From positions 186,001-250,000 of the forward strand of contig JAHBMJ010004705.1 in assembly GCA_018398765.1 (NCBI GenBank): a DNA stretch of 64,000 nt, written 5' to 3'. This stretch comes from Chromera velia. Taxonomy: Eukaryota > Sar > Chromeraceae. A program made the translations under genes and the position numbers. Shown piece after piece: positions 12,299 to 25,607 of the stretch. Position 1 is the first letter of the stretch, and each line of letters opens with the position of its first letter. Under the pieces are notes generated by a model, which searched no databases, was not told where the DNA came from, and worked only from the letters and a program-made list of their open reading frames with translations.

Positions 12299-13646
12299 TC
12301 ACGCTGAGGCAGAACCCTCTCCCGCTCCTCTGCCTCTTCCTCTTGCCGCGTGTTGTCCTGGGTCTCTTCCCTCCATTCCGCCTAAAACAAAAGGGAGATG
12401 TGGAAGAGGGGCAGGGGGAAATCGGGGCATCAGGCCTTCGTCCAGCTCCCCCGAGTGGGGGAGAGGCTCCACAAGCCCTGCATGCATTTGCATGTACATA
12501 TTCACATACAAACACGTACGTAAACGCACGTTTGCGCACAAACGCATACGCACATATAGACAGAGAAGGTAAAAAGCGGGGGCAGATGGAAGGCGACACA
12601 AACAGATGCACAGATTGTCGAATGTAGCAGGACTCTAGGCAACAGCAGGAGAACTCAACGTTCCTCCACGCGCCAACCCCCGAAGCTACCCTGTGAGTGT
12701 CCAGCACAGAGGAAGCAAGTAAATTTTAGACACTATGCCAAGGTACATACGCACACATGAGTGCAACCTCATTCTCTCAAAACTACTCAACTACCTCCCA
12801 AACAAATAGCTGAAACACAAACAAACACTGAGCAACTGACCATGCTTACTGGCAAGCCACGCCAGGTACCTCCCACTCGTCACGCTCCTGCCCCCCTCTC
12901 CCTCTTCCTCTCCCGGGTTCAGGTGATCTCTCACCTCGTCGAGCTCTCCAAACTCCAAACCATCCAGGCCACCCTGTCCAAAATCAGCATCAACATCCAC
13001 ACCCATCTGCATCCTCATCAGTCTCTCCAAGTACAGATTCTGCAAGCTCATCGCATCCAGACTGCTCCAGTCAATCTCCGCATTCTCCAAATCCAATCCC
13101 AACTCCAGACCGAGCTGACGAAGCTCTGCCTCCTCATCCCCCCTGTCCCCCGAGTCCCCATCCCCATGCGCACCGTCCACATGATCCACAGATCCCCCCT
13201 CCTCCGGTTCCAGGCCCAGGTCCTGTGCTGCCTCTGCCGTGGGCTGCAGAGGGGTAGAGAGAGCAGACATGAAAGAAAAAGGGAAAGAGGGATTCAATTC
13301 GGTTAAAGGAATGATGAACCGACTGTTGAACGGAACCTCTTCCAAATGGGCAGAGCAGACCTCTCATCTCTCTGGCTCCACGACTTACTCAATGCTCGAA
13401 AGAGCAGCTTTCTTTCAGACAAAATCTAAAGGGAGGGCATAGTCTTGGACGGAAGCTGCCAGTTTTGTTTTTCCACTGCCCTGTTTGTAACGATGGTTTT
13501 TTTTTTTCTACCTGCCCGAATAAATAACCGGTTGGCTGAAGGAAGGACTGACCAGGACCCTGGTGAGGTCCAGAGGTGGAACAAAGGAAGGCCGAATAAC
13601 CCGAGAGACGGGCTTCGAAGGGATCCCCTCGTCCCCCTCGTCCTCT
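12299..13646 (-). CDS. Uncertain acidic protein gene, exon fragments
   Basis: Three candidate minus-strand exons have proper splice borders: about 13550-13646 (acidic start EDEGDEG, then IRPSFVPPLDLTR), 12870-13243 (Glu/Asp/Leu-rich, with LRQLGLELGLDLENAEIDW and LQNLYLERLMRMQMGVDVD), and a Pro/Gly/Arg-rich last exon 12299-12477 ending in TGA. The central exon has the composition of an expressed acidic helical domain. The first exon, the start codon and the phases are not resolved. No family is recognised. Confidence 0.38.
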
Positions 13647-13656
13647 CTGCGTACAC

Positions 13657-13678
13657 AGACAAACAGACAGACAGACAG

Positions 13679-13720
<42 letters not shown>

Positions 13721-13732
13721 GGACAGACAGTC
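13657..13732. repeat. (ACAG)n microsatellite
   Basis: A tetranucleotide repeat of about 76 bp with two single-base variants (ACGG). It lies next to the candidate exon acceptor at 13647. Confidence 0.95.
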
Positions 13733-14091
13733 AACAGGAGGGTCGAGGAACGAAAAAGTCTCTCTCAACGTGAAGAGAAAACGGCTGGGTGTCACACTGA
13801 ATGAAGGTGCCTCCGAACGTAAATTTGGAGGCGTATCTCCATGCATGCATTCGACGCATACACGGAGAAGAAGATAGAGCGCAAAAGAAAGAAGACAACT
13901 TCTTCCGTCATGTATCTATATGCAGAGAACAACTCTGCTTCCTCTGTCTCCGGAGTGTGTGATATCTATGAGGTTGCGAAGACGTCTCAAAGACCGCATG
14001 ACGCCGAAATCTTTGGAAAGACCGGAAAATGATTGCAGCGTTCAAATAAGCACACACCTGGGTTTGCCTCAGCAGACAGGCAGGACACAGG

Positions 14092-15928
14092 CTAACACAC
14101 ACTTTTCTCTTTTTCTCTTTCTTTTGACTTGACTGACTTCTGCTTTCTCTTGGACATAGGTTGCTTCAACCCTCCTGCTGCCTGCAGGGCTGCTGTCTTT
14201 GCGGGACCCCTCGCACTCGGTAGTTGGGAACCGTCTGAGTCGCTCTCACGGTCCCTTGCCGTCGCCAGCATCACAGAGAAACCCCCGGCTGCACATGCGA
14301 ATGGATTGTTATCGTTGATTCTTTCTCAAGTTTGTCGCTTCACACAGAAAAAAAGAGTGATTTTCTGCCCAAAATCGGCCGAAGAGACAAATGACCCTCT
14401 GCCCGAGAGATCGTTCGAGAACCAAAGAAATAGCGGGTGAAAGTACGTGGGAAACCTTTTGAGTCGCAAACTGGGTTGATAGTGTCCGTAGCAAGAGAAC
14501 GGGATGATACAGAAGAGCACAGATGCAAAAACAATAGAGCACAGAAATTAAGAGAAACGCGACAGACATACCTCCAGCCCCCGCCGCCCCACTGGGAGCT
14601 GCGACGATCCCCTTCGCTGCCGCCTCTGCTCGTCTGCTGGTTTCTGCCGCTTCTTGTTGAGCTTTTGCTTCCAGCATCCCTCCCGACTGTTCCACGACAG
14701 CCTGGCCTGCGTCCGGGAGGACAACCTGAAAAAACTCGGCACCCACAGAACCTCTGGCAGCATCAACCACAACGGCTTTGCTTCTCTCAGCAGCCTCGTA
14801 GGCCAGCGTCGCAGCGTCCTTTTCCTTCTCGCGTAAGAGAGGAGAGCGTGCTGAAGAGGGAGACACGGGAGTATTTACACTTGGCCTTTTCCCTTCCTCT
14901 CCTGCCGATTGGGCTCTGCCACTGGAAGAGACGGCGCCGGGGGGGAGGGATGGCTTGTCGGAAGACTTGTGGTCGATTCCTTCTTTGTCTTTCTTCTTCA
15001 CGGCCGCATTTGTTCCCCTCTTCCTGCCCTCGTCAGGCGAGAGCGGCTGCACGAGAAGCTTGACTGTGGATGTCGACTTTCCGGATCTCTTGGCTCTTTG
15101 CAGTGAGTGCTCCCTCTGGGCTGCTGCTGCAGGAGTGGAGTGGGCAGGTGAGGGTGCTGAGGCAGAGGGGGTCTTTCTCTGCTTTTCCTTCTCCTTCTCT
15201 TCTGTCTGGTGAGAGGGCCCATTGACTGCTTGCGCTGTACGACGCAACGGGAGGCCCTGGGCGACAGAGACGTCCGGTCGGGGCAGCACGGAATCGAGAC
15301 GGGAAGGCACATAGAGACGGTCGTGTGGGCATCTCGGGTGGCTCTGGAGAGAGAGGACGGACGGCTTTTCCTGCTCGTTTGAGTGAATAGGTTGTTTGTT
15401 GAAATTGAGAAATCTTTGGGGAAGGGCAAGCACGGGAGGACTCTCTTCTTCTTCCTCCTCCTCCTCCTTTCCGGGGGCCTTCTTCTGTTCTTCTTCTTCT
15501 TCTGTCCTCTTCCTTTCCTTCAAATCCTTCGCAGACTCCGGTTTCTTCGGATGGTGTCTGTCCTTTGGAGAGGAGCCTGTCGGGGTCTGCACTGTTGTCT
15601 GGTTTGTGCCTGAAGAGCCGGCAGCGGCCTTCGCTTCTTCGAGGGCCTTTTCCAGATTCCTGAAGAAGGCAGAAGAGGAGAGGGAGAGAGAGACAGTGGT
15701 CTGTTGTCAACCCAATTGCACTTAGCTTCATCTGACTCAATCAACTAATTGGTCGTGTGCCTCTGATCTTTCCGGATGTGTGTCTACCATGCAAGAAATC
15801 GCGTCAGAGTGTAATCAACTTCATTACAGATGTGCAAATAGGAGAGGGAAAAGACAGGTAGGCGGAACTTTGAAAGGATCACCTTTCACACATGCGGATA
15901 CGTTTAGCCGCAGACACACACATACACA

Positions 15929-15959
<31 letters not shown>

Positions 15960-18900
15960 GCGCGCGCGCGCACACACACACACACATGCACCTCACACAC
16001 GCACCTTTCCCTCTCTCTTCCCCTTTCCACCTCTAACAAGAGACTGCCGACAACTGTGCAGAGGTCATGAAGTTCCTCTGCAAATTTCTTTTTCGACTTC
16101 GAGGGATCGTACAGACTCCCCTCTCTGATCTCGAACTTTGGAGGCCGTTCCCGTTGCTGCAGAGGCTGTCTGTCCTTCCTCAGGGTCATCCCGAGACCAA
16201 ACGAAAGCGCCCCATTGGAAGGAGTCGAGGTGGACCTTTTCGACACAGGCGACGCCTCCTCCTCTGCTTCCTGCTCCTCTCTGACCCTGTCCTCCTCTGC
16301 ACCAAGAACGTTTGCCTCCCCCAACAGAGAAAGAGCAGCCTTCCGCTTCCACTCTGCCTCTGCCAACAGCCCCACGTGCTCTGTTCGCAACATCAGGTGC
16401 TCCTGCAAACCCATACACACATGTACGCAGACTGAGAGAGACCAGCTCAGGGATCTGAAACCTGACAGAGATTTAAGGTACCCCTTCAGCAAAAAAAGAG
16501 AAGCAACTAGGGGCCTCTCTTAAGTGGAGGAGAGCAGAAGAACAAAATCTACACAGGCTCTCTCTCCTTCGTCTACGTACCCTTCCGATGACTTCCCTCA
16601 AACACATGCACCCCCGATTCAGCCTATATGAAGTCGGCCTGTCAAACCTTGTGGCACTAAGCACGAATGCATCATCTCGGTCGTCCGTCAAATCCAGTCT
16701 GTCCACAAGAAATTCTCTCTCCCTCCACTGACCTTGACGACTTGTAGCAGTTGAGTCTGGAGTTCCCCCACTGTGCCCTTGTAGCGTTCCAACAATGCAG
16801 CCCTGCCGTCATCACCCACGTCCCACCGATCGCCCAAAACACTCGCACGCACAAGATCTGCACCTGTCACAGGGCCCGCACTTACTCCCCCCAAGACCAT
16901 TTCTTTGCCCACTTTTTCCAATTCTGCTGCTGCAAGCTTTCCCTTCGATCTACTCGAGGTCCCCTCTTTCTCTTTGTCGTTTTCTTTCCCCTTCACCCCC
17001 TTTCCATCCTTTCCCTTGGGCGACAGAACCCCCTCTTTTCCGTTTTGTCCAACCACGGCGTTGCTCTTTCCACCCGGCCCGCCCGCCCTGCTCGAGGGGG
17101 CGGTGGTGGCTGCAGACGCCAGGGCCATGTTGGCTGCAGAGGTGGGACTCCTCCCTTCCCCCGCACCACTCCCCTTCCTCCCTTTCTCCCCCCCACTTTC
17201 ACTGTTTCCTGATCCCTCCCCTGCCTTCCCTTCCTGCTGCTGGCGCCCTGCTTGCCTTACTGCAGAGAAACAGGCCTCGTACCCGTCCTTGATCTTCGTC
17301 AACAGGGAACCGAACGCCTGCAGGCAGAAATCATCATCAATGAATACACAATTCAGCAAACATACTGAATAAAAGAAAGAGCAGAAAGCGGGCGCAAATC
17401 ACAGTGATTCAGAACGGCAAAGAAAGAAGCATTGAGCGCACAGGAAAGACCACATTAGAGAAGAGCCCACAGTAAAGGAGATTTGAGTCAAGGGAGGGCG
17501 CATGACGAAGCAGAAGGCGACAAAACTCTAGCTTGAACAATTGAAAAAGAGAGGAAAGAGTCGACTATCTCTCTATTCGAACATTGACAACTCACTCGAT
17601 GAAAACCTACGGACACACAAGACAACAAAAGACATAAAGAAAAAGGATGAACAGTGGAGCGACAGTCCCTTGTGAAGCTCACCGACAAACAAATTGCCTG
17701 ACCGAGTCTCTTGAGATCACTTCGTTGAAGAGGTCTGAGTAGATTTTCACTTTGCCCTCCCACGGAAATTCAAATTCAAATTCGCTCACTCGTCCCCCCG
17801 AGGGCGAAGACAATTGCTGCTGTTGGGCAGGAGGGGGCACCGCACAGTCGTTTCCATTTTTCGACATGGCCCCTCCTCCCCTGTCAACGGGCCGAACCCC
17901 ACGCGAGACGTTTCCTTCTGCTGTCTCCCTCTGCTGTCCGTCTCTTCTCTCCTCGTTTCGACCTGCCATCATCGGGCCCTCCCCGGCCGAGATGGAAGAG
18001 GCGAAGGGCCCCGCAGGTTGGGGCTCCAATGCGGAAGATCGGCATAACACAGAGGGGGCACCTCCCACGGCCTCCTCGGGGGAACAAGACAGAGACAGGA
18101 GAGGAGAGGTGCCCGGACGCACACCGCCTCTTACAGCTGCAGCTGAAGAGTACACGTCTTCTCTTGCTTCCATCCCCCCCCCCTCTGCCCTGCATAAAAC
18201 TTCAATTGAGTCAGGCAACCCTCGATTCCCCCCACGCACCCCTGCAGCCGGGTCAGCCAGAATAAAATCTGCATTCATACCACCGACAGAAGCCGCAGCA
18301 GCTGTGTGAGGGCGTGGGTAGGCTGCTGAAGATGCTCCCGGTAGATCCCGTTCTCTGTCTTGTTTCTCCCTTTGTCGTGTCTTTGCATCTCTTTCCTTTT
18401 CCTTTTCTTTTGTCAAAGTTCTCTCATGCAACAGGGGCATTGGACGACTTCCGCCCCCTTTTTTTGATTCAAAATTTCTCCCAGGTACATTTCGCATTCC
18501 TGATGCAGAAGTAGCAGGCCGTTGCCGGTTCACTTCCGCTTCATCAAAAGCCTCCATCTCGTCCATCAACCCACCGCCACGCGCGATGGGATGCGGCGGT
18601 GTGTCACCTGTCCCCCCCCCTCCCCCTCCAATCACGATTGCCCTCTCTTGCCTCTCTCGCAACCACAAACTCTGACTATCCTTTTCTGCACCAGCAGCAA
18701 ATTGATCATCCTGCTTACTCTCTGTACCTAAATTCCCTTTCGCTGTTATCTCTTTCCCCCGAGTCCCAGGCCTCGTCCCCCTCCCTTCAACAGCAGGGGA
18801 CCGTTTTTGAAGCGAGGATCCCCCGGGTGGAGGCTCCCCGCTTGAACCCTTCCCGTTCCGGAGCCTTGACGCCAGCCGGGGGCCTCCCGAATCAACGGGC

Positions 18901-19819
18901 CCAGGGCCCCGGCCACCTGTGCTTTCTCTCTCTCGTCCCACAGCCCCCCTCTGCCCCCCCCGGGAGTGTGAGGGGCGCCGCCAGTGCCCTTCTTCCCTCT
19001 CTCTGTCTCCATCCCTATCCCCCCTATCCGGGGTCACGTGGCCCCCCCTCCCTCCGAGGCCCGACGCAGACACCGACCGGGCCAGGCCCTGCTGAGGACG
19101 TAAACCAGTGGGGGCCACTACGTGAGATTGCCGGGGCCCCTCTTTCGCTTCCAACCCCTCGGCCGGGGCCTCACTTGAGGACTGAAGAAACCTGGGGGCA
19201 GAACGGGGAGGGGCAGCAAATCCCCCCCCACCTCCCCCTCCCTCTGCTCCTCCAGGTCCCTCGAACACCCCCCCCTCTTCCGCCTCCTGCTGCTGCTGCT
19301 GCTGCAAAATGATGCGGTGGACAGCGGTGGAGTTGGCAAAGGGGGGTCCGGCGTATGAGGACCCAGGCGGCGGGGGGGGAATTCGAGTGCCGGGGCCCGC
19401 TCTCGTCGGCACTCCCCCCTTCTGCTTTGAGGGGGCACTGTACGTCTCATTTCCCCAGAGCCCCTCCGAGCTACCGCCGTATAAAGTCTGGTGAGACCCT
19501 CGTCTGCACAAAAAGAAAAAAAACGAACAAAGTCAATGAAGGAACTCACTTCGTGCGAAGCGGAAAATATCCAAAGCTTGGTCTCACAGACAAACGGGGA
19601 AAAAAAGGAAAATCAAGAACAGAGGATTGGTACAGAAAAAAAGAATCAAAAGAACGACAGCAAGAAGCTCCCCAAGACACCAAACACATCTCCCTCCCCT
19701 TTTGAAATGAGGTGAAATCAAATCGCATCCCTTTTTTGAATTCCTTTCCGAGAATGTTGTCACCGCACTGCATGGACGTCCTCTCTCTCTCTCACACACA
19801 CACACACGCACACACACAC

Positions 19820-19885
<66 letters not shown>

Positions 19886-19908
19886 TTACTTACAGGGGGG
19901 AGAGAAAG

Positions 19909-19948
<40 letters not shown>

Positions 19949-19997
19949 AGACTCTTGCTCTCTCTCTCTCTGTTTCGCTCACGCAGACACTCTCTGA

Positions 19998-20036
<39 letters not shown>

Positions 20037-20162
20037 GCACACACACACACACACACTTACAGGGGGGAGAGAAAAAAAAAGAGAGAGAGAGAGAGAGAGG
20101 GAGGGAGACTCTTGCTCTCTCTCTCTCTGTTTCGCTCACGCAGACACTCTCTGACTCTCTCC

Positions 20163-20201
<39 letters not shown>

Positions 20202-20216
20202 TTACAGGGGGGAGAG

Positions 20217-20261
<45 letters not shown>

Positions 20262-20315
20262 CTCTTGCTCTCTCTCTCTCTGTTTCGCTCACGCAGACAC
20301 TCTCTGACTCTCTTC

Positions 20316-20366
<51 letters not shown>

Positions 20367-21098
20367 AGCTGCACCAAAGAGCCGCACACACGAAAGCTTC
20401 GGCCGCAGGAGAGTAGCTAGAGGGAAGGGAGGGAAGAAAGGAGGGACTCGCTCGACTGACGGGTCAAGAAGGGCAGAGGATGATCTTCGGAGAGACTTTG
20501 ACAGTGCTCTCTCTCTCTGTTGCTGCTGTCGCTGTGGATGGAATGAGTTCGCAGAAGAGTGCTGGAGGCTGCTCCCGTGTCCTCTGTGACCAGAAAGACC
20601 TGGACGAACAAGAAAAAAGGGAGAAAGACAAAAAGTCAATGCGGAGCATGCGCGGTAAAAATTTAGGAGATTGACAAGGCGGAACACCAGCGGAACTGCC
20701 TCCCTGGCAGCATGGAAACGGAACGGGCGGCGAGGTGGAAAGTGCAAACACAGAGGCTCGGTCGGTCGGGTAGTCAGATGAGCAATGGAGGGAGGTTGCG
20801 CACTCATGAACATCAGCGACTGACCCGCTCGACTGCCGTCTCTTTCCCTCCCCCCGTGGAGGACGGCCTCGCTCCTCTGTCTGGACAGCTGCTGGTGCCC
20901 CCCCGGCCCTCTGACTCCCACAAGCGAGTAGGGCCCGAAGAGACCCTGGGGCTGCTGCTGGTGGTGGGCCCCTCCCCCTCGTGTGGCAGTGGAGTGGTGT
21001 TGGGACTTTCGAGCTAGGTTGTGTGCTTCCACGGAGTCCCTCTCTTGGGGCAGGTGCGGGTATGAGGCCTGAAGGGAGTAGGAGCCCTGCCTTGACAT
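14092..21098 (-). CDS. TSNAXIP1-like: Coiled-coil protein with TSNAXIP1 N-terminal-type domain
   Basis: Probable start ATG at 21098. Exons: about 20680-21098, about 20420-20599, about 17690-19503, 16733-17317, about 16040-16402, 14572-15659 and 14092-14288 (stop TAG). The junctions 16733/16402 and 14572/14288 agree in phase. The diagnostic part is split over two exons: VKIYSDLFNEVI, then AFGSLLTKIKDGYEACFSAV. It corresponds to the TSNAXIP1_N pattern (frame, 'LL..IK.EYE'). A coiled coil continues through ERYKGTVGELQTQLLQVV and HLMLRTEHVGLLAEAEWKRK. Large Ser/Gly/Pro- and Lys/Glu-rich regions flank it. Proteins with this domain are mostly linked to cilia, flagella and the male germ line. The long exon 3 is low complexity; its exact donor near 17690 is ambiguous. 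Confidence 0.6.
15905..15996. repeat. CA/CG dinucleotide microsatellite
   Basis: A CA repeat passes through a short alternating CG block and back to CA, inside an intron of the TSNAXIP1-like gene. Confidence 0.95.
19783..20368. repeat. Intronic minisatellite with three compound units
   Basis: Three tandem units of about 145-170 bp each contain, in order, a CA block, CTTACAGGGGGGAGAG, a GA block, a conserved core (GACTCTTGCTC to CAGACACTCTCTGAC) and a CT block. The core is nearly identical in all units while the dinucleotide lengths vary. On the gene strand each unit carries a GTAAGT donor-like site. Confidence 0.9.
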
Positions 21099-22266
21099 AC
21101 TCGTCTGGGAAGAGGACAGGGCGGCACTGCAAAAAAATATATCAGGGGGGCAAATGAGGCTCTGGTCTTCAAGTAACAACACTCACGCACACTTCGAGAA
21201 GTCGTCTGCTGACCTTCTGTTCCCTCTACCTTGTGCGGTCTTCGTCCGCATCCGCGCTCCAGAGGCATGACTCAAGTGCGCAGTGTTGGGGCGCGAGATG
21301 TGGAGGTCCTGCCCTGCAAGCGCGTGCTTGACTGTCACAGGCTGAATTCGATGCATGCCTTCGCCTCTCCCCCTGCTCCTCTATACGTACACAAGAAGAT
21401 GCCAACAACAGTTGACGCACCGGCCGACAATTGACGTGCAGCGCGAGGGCTGACAGAAAGTCAGCACTTCGATCTCTTCTTGGATACTTGCACACACGTG
21501 TAATGAGCGCGCGTCTGACCACGCGGACGTGTCTGACGACCCTTTGGTGCATGTGGGAGACTCTCAGTCGCCTTGAAGATCCTTGAAGTGTACGAACACC
21601 ACGAAGTTCGAAAATGCCTTCAGCTGTATCGCTTTGTGCGCGCACGGAAGCTCTAGCTGACAAAACGTGTCGAGTCAGCAACAGAAGTTGTTCGAAGCCA
21701 AAGCGGGCCGGTTGAGTCACTTGAGTGATCGAGTTCCAACGATGGTCAAAGGCTTGAAATCTGAAAATCGCCACATGGAGGCCTATGAAGGGTTTATGCC
21801 GCTTTTTCAGTCTGAGCTTGCTGGGGCCTTAATTCTGCCCTCTTTTTCGATCGATCAAGGCACTCAACAACATTGCAAATTTTTGGAGACTGAACTCAGG
21901 TCGACGCGTCCTGAAAATCAAACGGCATTTTGCGGAGTCTTCTCATCGTTCTCGAAACCATTCGCAGACCGTGCCCTGAGGAGGACAGAACCGTTATCTG
22001 TCCTACCGTGACGCAACCTTTAAACCCTTCCATGCCCCCATTGATCGAAGTCTTTGAGCCCTGGGAAGACGGTGAGAACTTTTGGGGGGTTGTGGTTTGA
22101 CTTAGAGGTGTCGCCTTCCTTTCCCGTCTCGTTCCGTTGCCTCTGTCAAGACTACAGGTATTTAAAGTAGCAAAGCATCTTGTAGGTGTTTGTTGCACAG
22201 ATCTCTCATTCTACTTGTCCTTCTTGGTGGAGTGTAGCGCTTTGTGGTCGGAGTGCTTCCCCCAAA
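21099..22266. promoter_or_regulatory. Shared divergent intergenic region (TSNAXIP1-like / M16)
   Basis: About 1.17 kb separates the minus-strand start at 21098 from the plus-strand start at 22267. Long open frames here on both strands are Arg/Leu-rich and look non-coding. Both promoters must lie in this interval; no core element is clear enough to call. Confidence 0.45.
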
Positions 22267-25200
22267 ATGCTGAGAGTATTTATTTTGCTCTTTTCATTTT
22301 TTGGATGGACGCGTGTTGCGTCTGTGTCTCGAGAACCGACTGTCGGTTTTCTCTCGGTGCCTCAGGTAGATCTGAAAGGACACCGTTTGAGAGGGAGGGG
22401 CCATGTTTCCCTGCTGAGCCAACCGGCTCCTTTCTTGAAGTCCACCCTGCTGATGGACACGGTGAAAGAGAACCTCGAAATGGAGACGGTGGAAAAAGAG
22501 ACGGCAGTGGAAGGCGAAAAGTCCTCTCAGTCAACAGAGACGGAAGAGGCAAAGGAGGAGCAGGAGGTGGACATTGAGAAGGCCATTGACGGTGCGTTGC
22601 AAGAAGAGACAGAGGAGGAGGAAGTGACAGCAATGGAGGAGCAAGAAGAGGGTTCTCAAGAGGAGGAAGAGGACCCCAAGTTTTGTGATGAAATCCCCCC
22701 CCGAGAATATAAAGGCAACAACCCCCCTCTCGAAGTCGTCTCCCGCGTGTCTGAATTCTACAGACCCGAGAACGACTATCGACCCATGGAGACTGTAACC
22801 TTCTCTAACGGAATGACGTTCCTCGTGGCAGAGGACCTAGTGGCGGAGAGAGCCGCAGTCACCCTCCAACTGAACACGGGGGCAGACGATGTCAGTCAGT
22901 CAGTCAGTCAGTCAGTCAGTCAGGCAACGTTTGACAATGCGCCTTTGAGTGCATCACTTTACCCGATCCACGTTCCACTCCAATGCCCCTGCTTTCTTGA
23001 CAATTCTCGATCCATCAATCCCACTCACTTGACACTATCCTGTGGCCTTGTGCACGGTCCCTGCGGTCTTTTACGACCTTCATCCTTCCGCCATGCACCC
23101 GCCTCTTTCTCCCGTCAGCCCTATTCACGTTCTGCCCTTTCTTTCTTTTTTTCTCTGACGACGCTCCTCCCTCCTTAATTCCCCTCCCTCCCTCCCCCCG
23201 TCCCTCCCCTTGTAGATCGATGAGATGCCCTGGCTGCCCCTTCTACTGAGGGCGACGTTGGTGGAGCACATTCCTGACTACTCCCGTCAGTCCTTCCTTC
23301 CTTGCTTGCCAGGAGGGAGGAAGTGTGGCGTGGAATGCATGGGGGGTTTTTCCCGTCTATTGTGTTACTGTTCATTCGTCTTGGCCCTGTTCATTCGGAT
23401 GTGCATGCCTCTCCTCAGAAAGAGGTCACCTCTCGGTGTGTGCTCGTCTCTTTTGTTTTTTTGTCCGATTTTTTGAGGCCCTCAGGGCCAGGGCCGCGAC
23501 AAGGTGACGTGAGTGCTCCTCTTCTTTCTATTTGCCTCTTCTTTGCACCGATTGGTGGCTCGTTCGTCTGCATGTGTGCCAGCGGCTTGTATCTTTCTTC
23601 AACTGCATGACTGTCTATCGAATACATGATGCAGAAAGCCTGGGTGACTTCGTGAAGTCTCGTTGTGGGGAGATCGAGACGCACGACAGCTTTGATGCCA
23701 CGCGGATATCTCTGCACGTCCCTGCGTGCTCTCTCAGAGGAGCGCTTGAAAGGTCGGTTGGTTGGTTGGTTGGTCTCCCGGTGGGTCACCCAGAATGGTG
23801 CAGAGACTGAGGAACAGAAAAAACAATACAAAGAGGGACAGACAGAACGACAGACAAAGAGGGGGGGAGGGAACCAAGTGAGGAAATGTGAAAAGAAAGT
23901 CGGAGACGAAGAAAGTGGGAGGGGCACATGGACTGGACTGGAAGCGAGAAGAGACAGATACATGCTACCTGTCTGCGCGGAATGGATATTGAATGTTGCC
24001 TGCCCACGTCCCTTTCTTGGATTCCCTTGTCGTTTTTTACTTCCCCGCAAATGCCGTCATACTCTCTCTCCCGCTGCCTGTCTCCCTGATCCCTCCCTCC
24101 CCTCTCCATCTCTCTATCCAGACTCGGGAATTCAATGTCGACTTCCAGAGACTTCCCGTCAGGCCACCAGTTGGTTGACACCAGCATTCGAATGACGTCT
24201 GCGATCGAGAAGGGAATCAACAACGATGCGTCGATGGTCAAGGCGGCCATCCACGAGGCACTTGAGCAGGGCAGTCCGGAGGGAAGGGAGTGGAAACACT
24301 TTGGCATGCCCAAGAAGACCAGAGGAATGCTCACTCAGTTCTGGGAGAAGGAGGTTGTGGGCCCTAACGTTGTGGGGTGTGTGACAGGACCAAGATCCAT
24401 CGACACATTGATCGAGATGCTACAGGACGTCAGTCAGTTGGCCGCAACGGGGGCTTCTTTCTGATTTTTGTTTTTTCTTTTGTATTCTTGAACTGATCGG
24501 ACTCTTCTCGCTGAGATGCAAGCCTGGTGTAAGCCACGACAAAGAGAGGATGCAGATCCACATGTAGTTTGATAGGCACGTAGAAAGCGCTCGGCACACA
24601 ACTGCGTGTGCGCACACGCAAGTAAAAATGTCCGCTTTTCTCCCCAAACCTCTGTGCGTGAGTGCGTGTAGGTGGTCATGCGCGTTTCTTCAGACAAAGA
24701 ACGAGACAGTCTTGTGGACTTACTCTTTTTTCTCCGTCTGTCTCTTTCTGTGTTTCTTTCTGCCTATCTGCCTGCCCACGTGCGCCTGCAGTCTTTCCGA
24801 GACCTCGAGCCTGCGGAGGCAGACCCCATCAAGACGGAGAGACGGAGAGCAGTGAAGAACGAGAGGAAACTCCCTCTGGACGCGCAGGGACAATTCGCAC
24901 ATGTGAGTGGGCAACCATGCAGACAGCTAGGCAAACGGGAAGTGTTGTTTGTCAGTCAGAGATTTTCGTATCTGTCAGGGAAGAAGAACGAAATGGCAGC
25001 GCTTGCGCAGACAGGAAAGAGGAAAAGAGCGAAAGCCATCCTTGTGATCGCTCGAATGAATCCCTGATTGATGTGTTCTGTCGATTTATGTGCTACACGG
25101 GCTTAACAGCAGACACGGACAGGAAGGAAATCGAGCGGAGGTATCCGTTTCTTGACATTTATTTTTTTCGTTCTTTCGTTTTCCTCTTGTGTGCTCAACA

Positions 25201-25519
25201 GCTTTGTAATTGTAAGCCTACACTTTCTGGATCTGGTGGCCCCCTCATCTCTCTTTATTTAGGGCCTCCTTTCAACTGTCGTCTGTTTCTTTCTTGGGGG
25301 GGGNNNNNNNNNNNNNNNNNNNNNNNNNNNNNNNNNNGGGGGGGGGGGTTAACGTGGCTCCTTTCTGTCTGCTTGTCTGTGTCAACATTCCTTCCCTTTG
25401 GAAAATGTTTGTCTGTGTGCAGATGGTGGTGGAGTCTACCTCCCCACACTTCGCTGCTGCGTGGCCCCTTCCCATGAAGGCAAAGGACTACAAAGCGCAT
25501 GAGTCAGTCAGTCAGTCAG

Positions 25520-25607
<88 letters not shown>

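Noticed and set aside
21226-21774. 182-codon minus-strand frame, Arg/Leu/Val/Ala-rich
   Set aside because: Lies in the divergent promoter region, has no domain, and looks like GC-driven openness.
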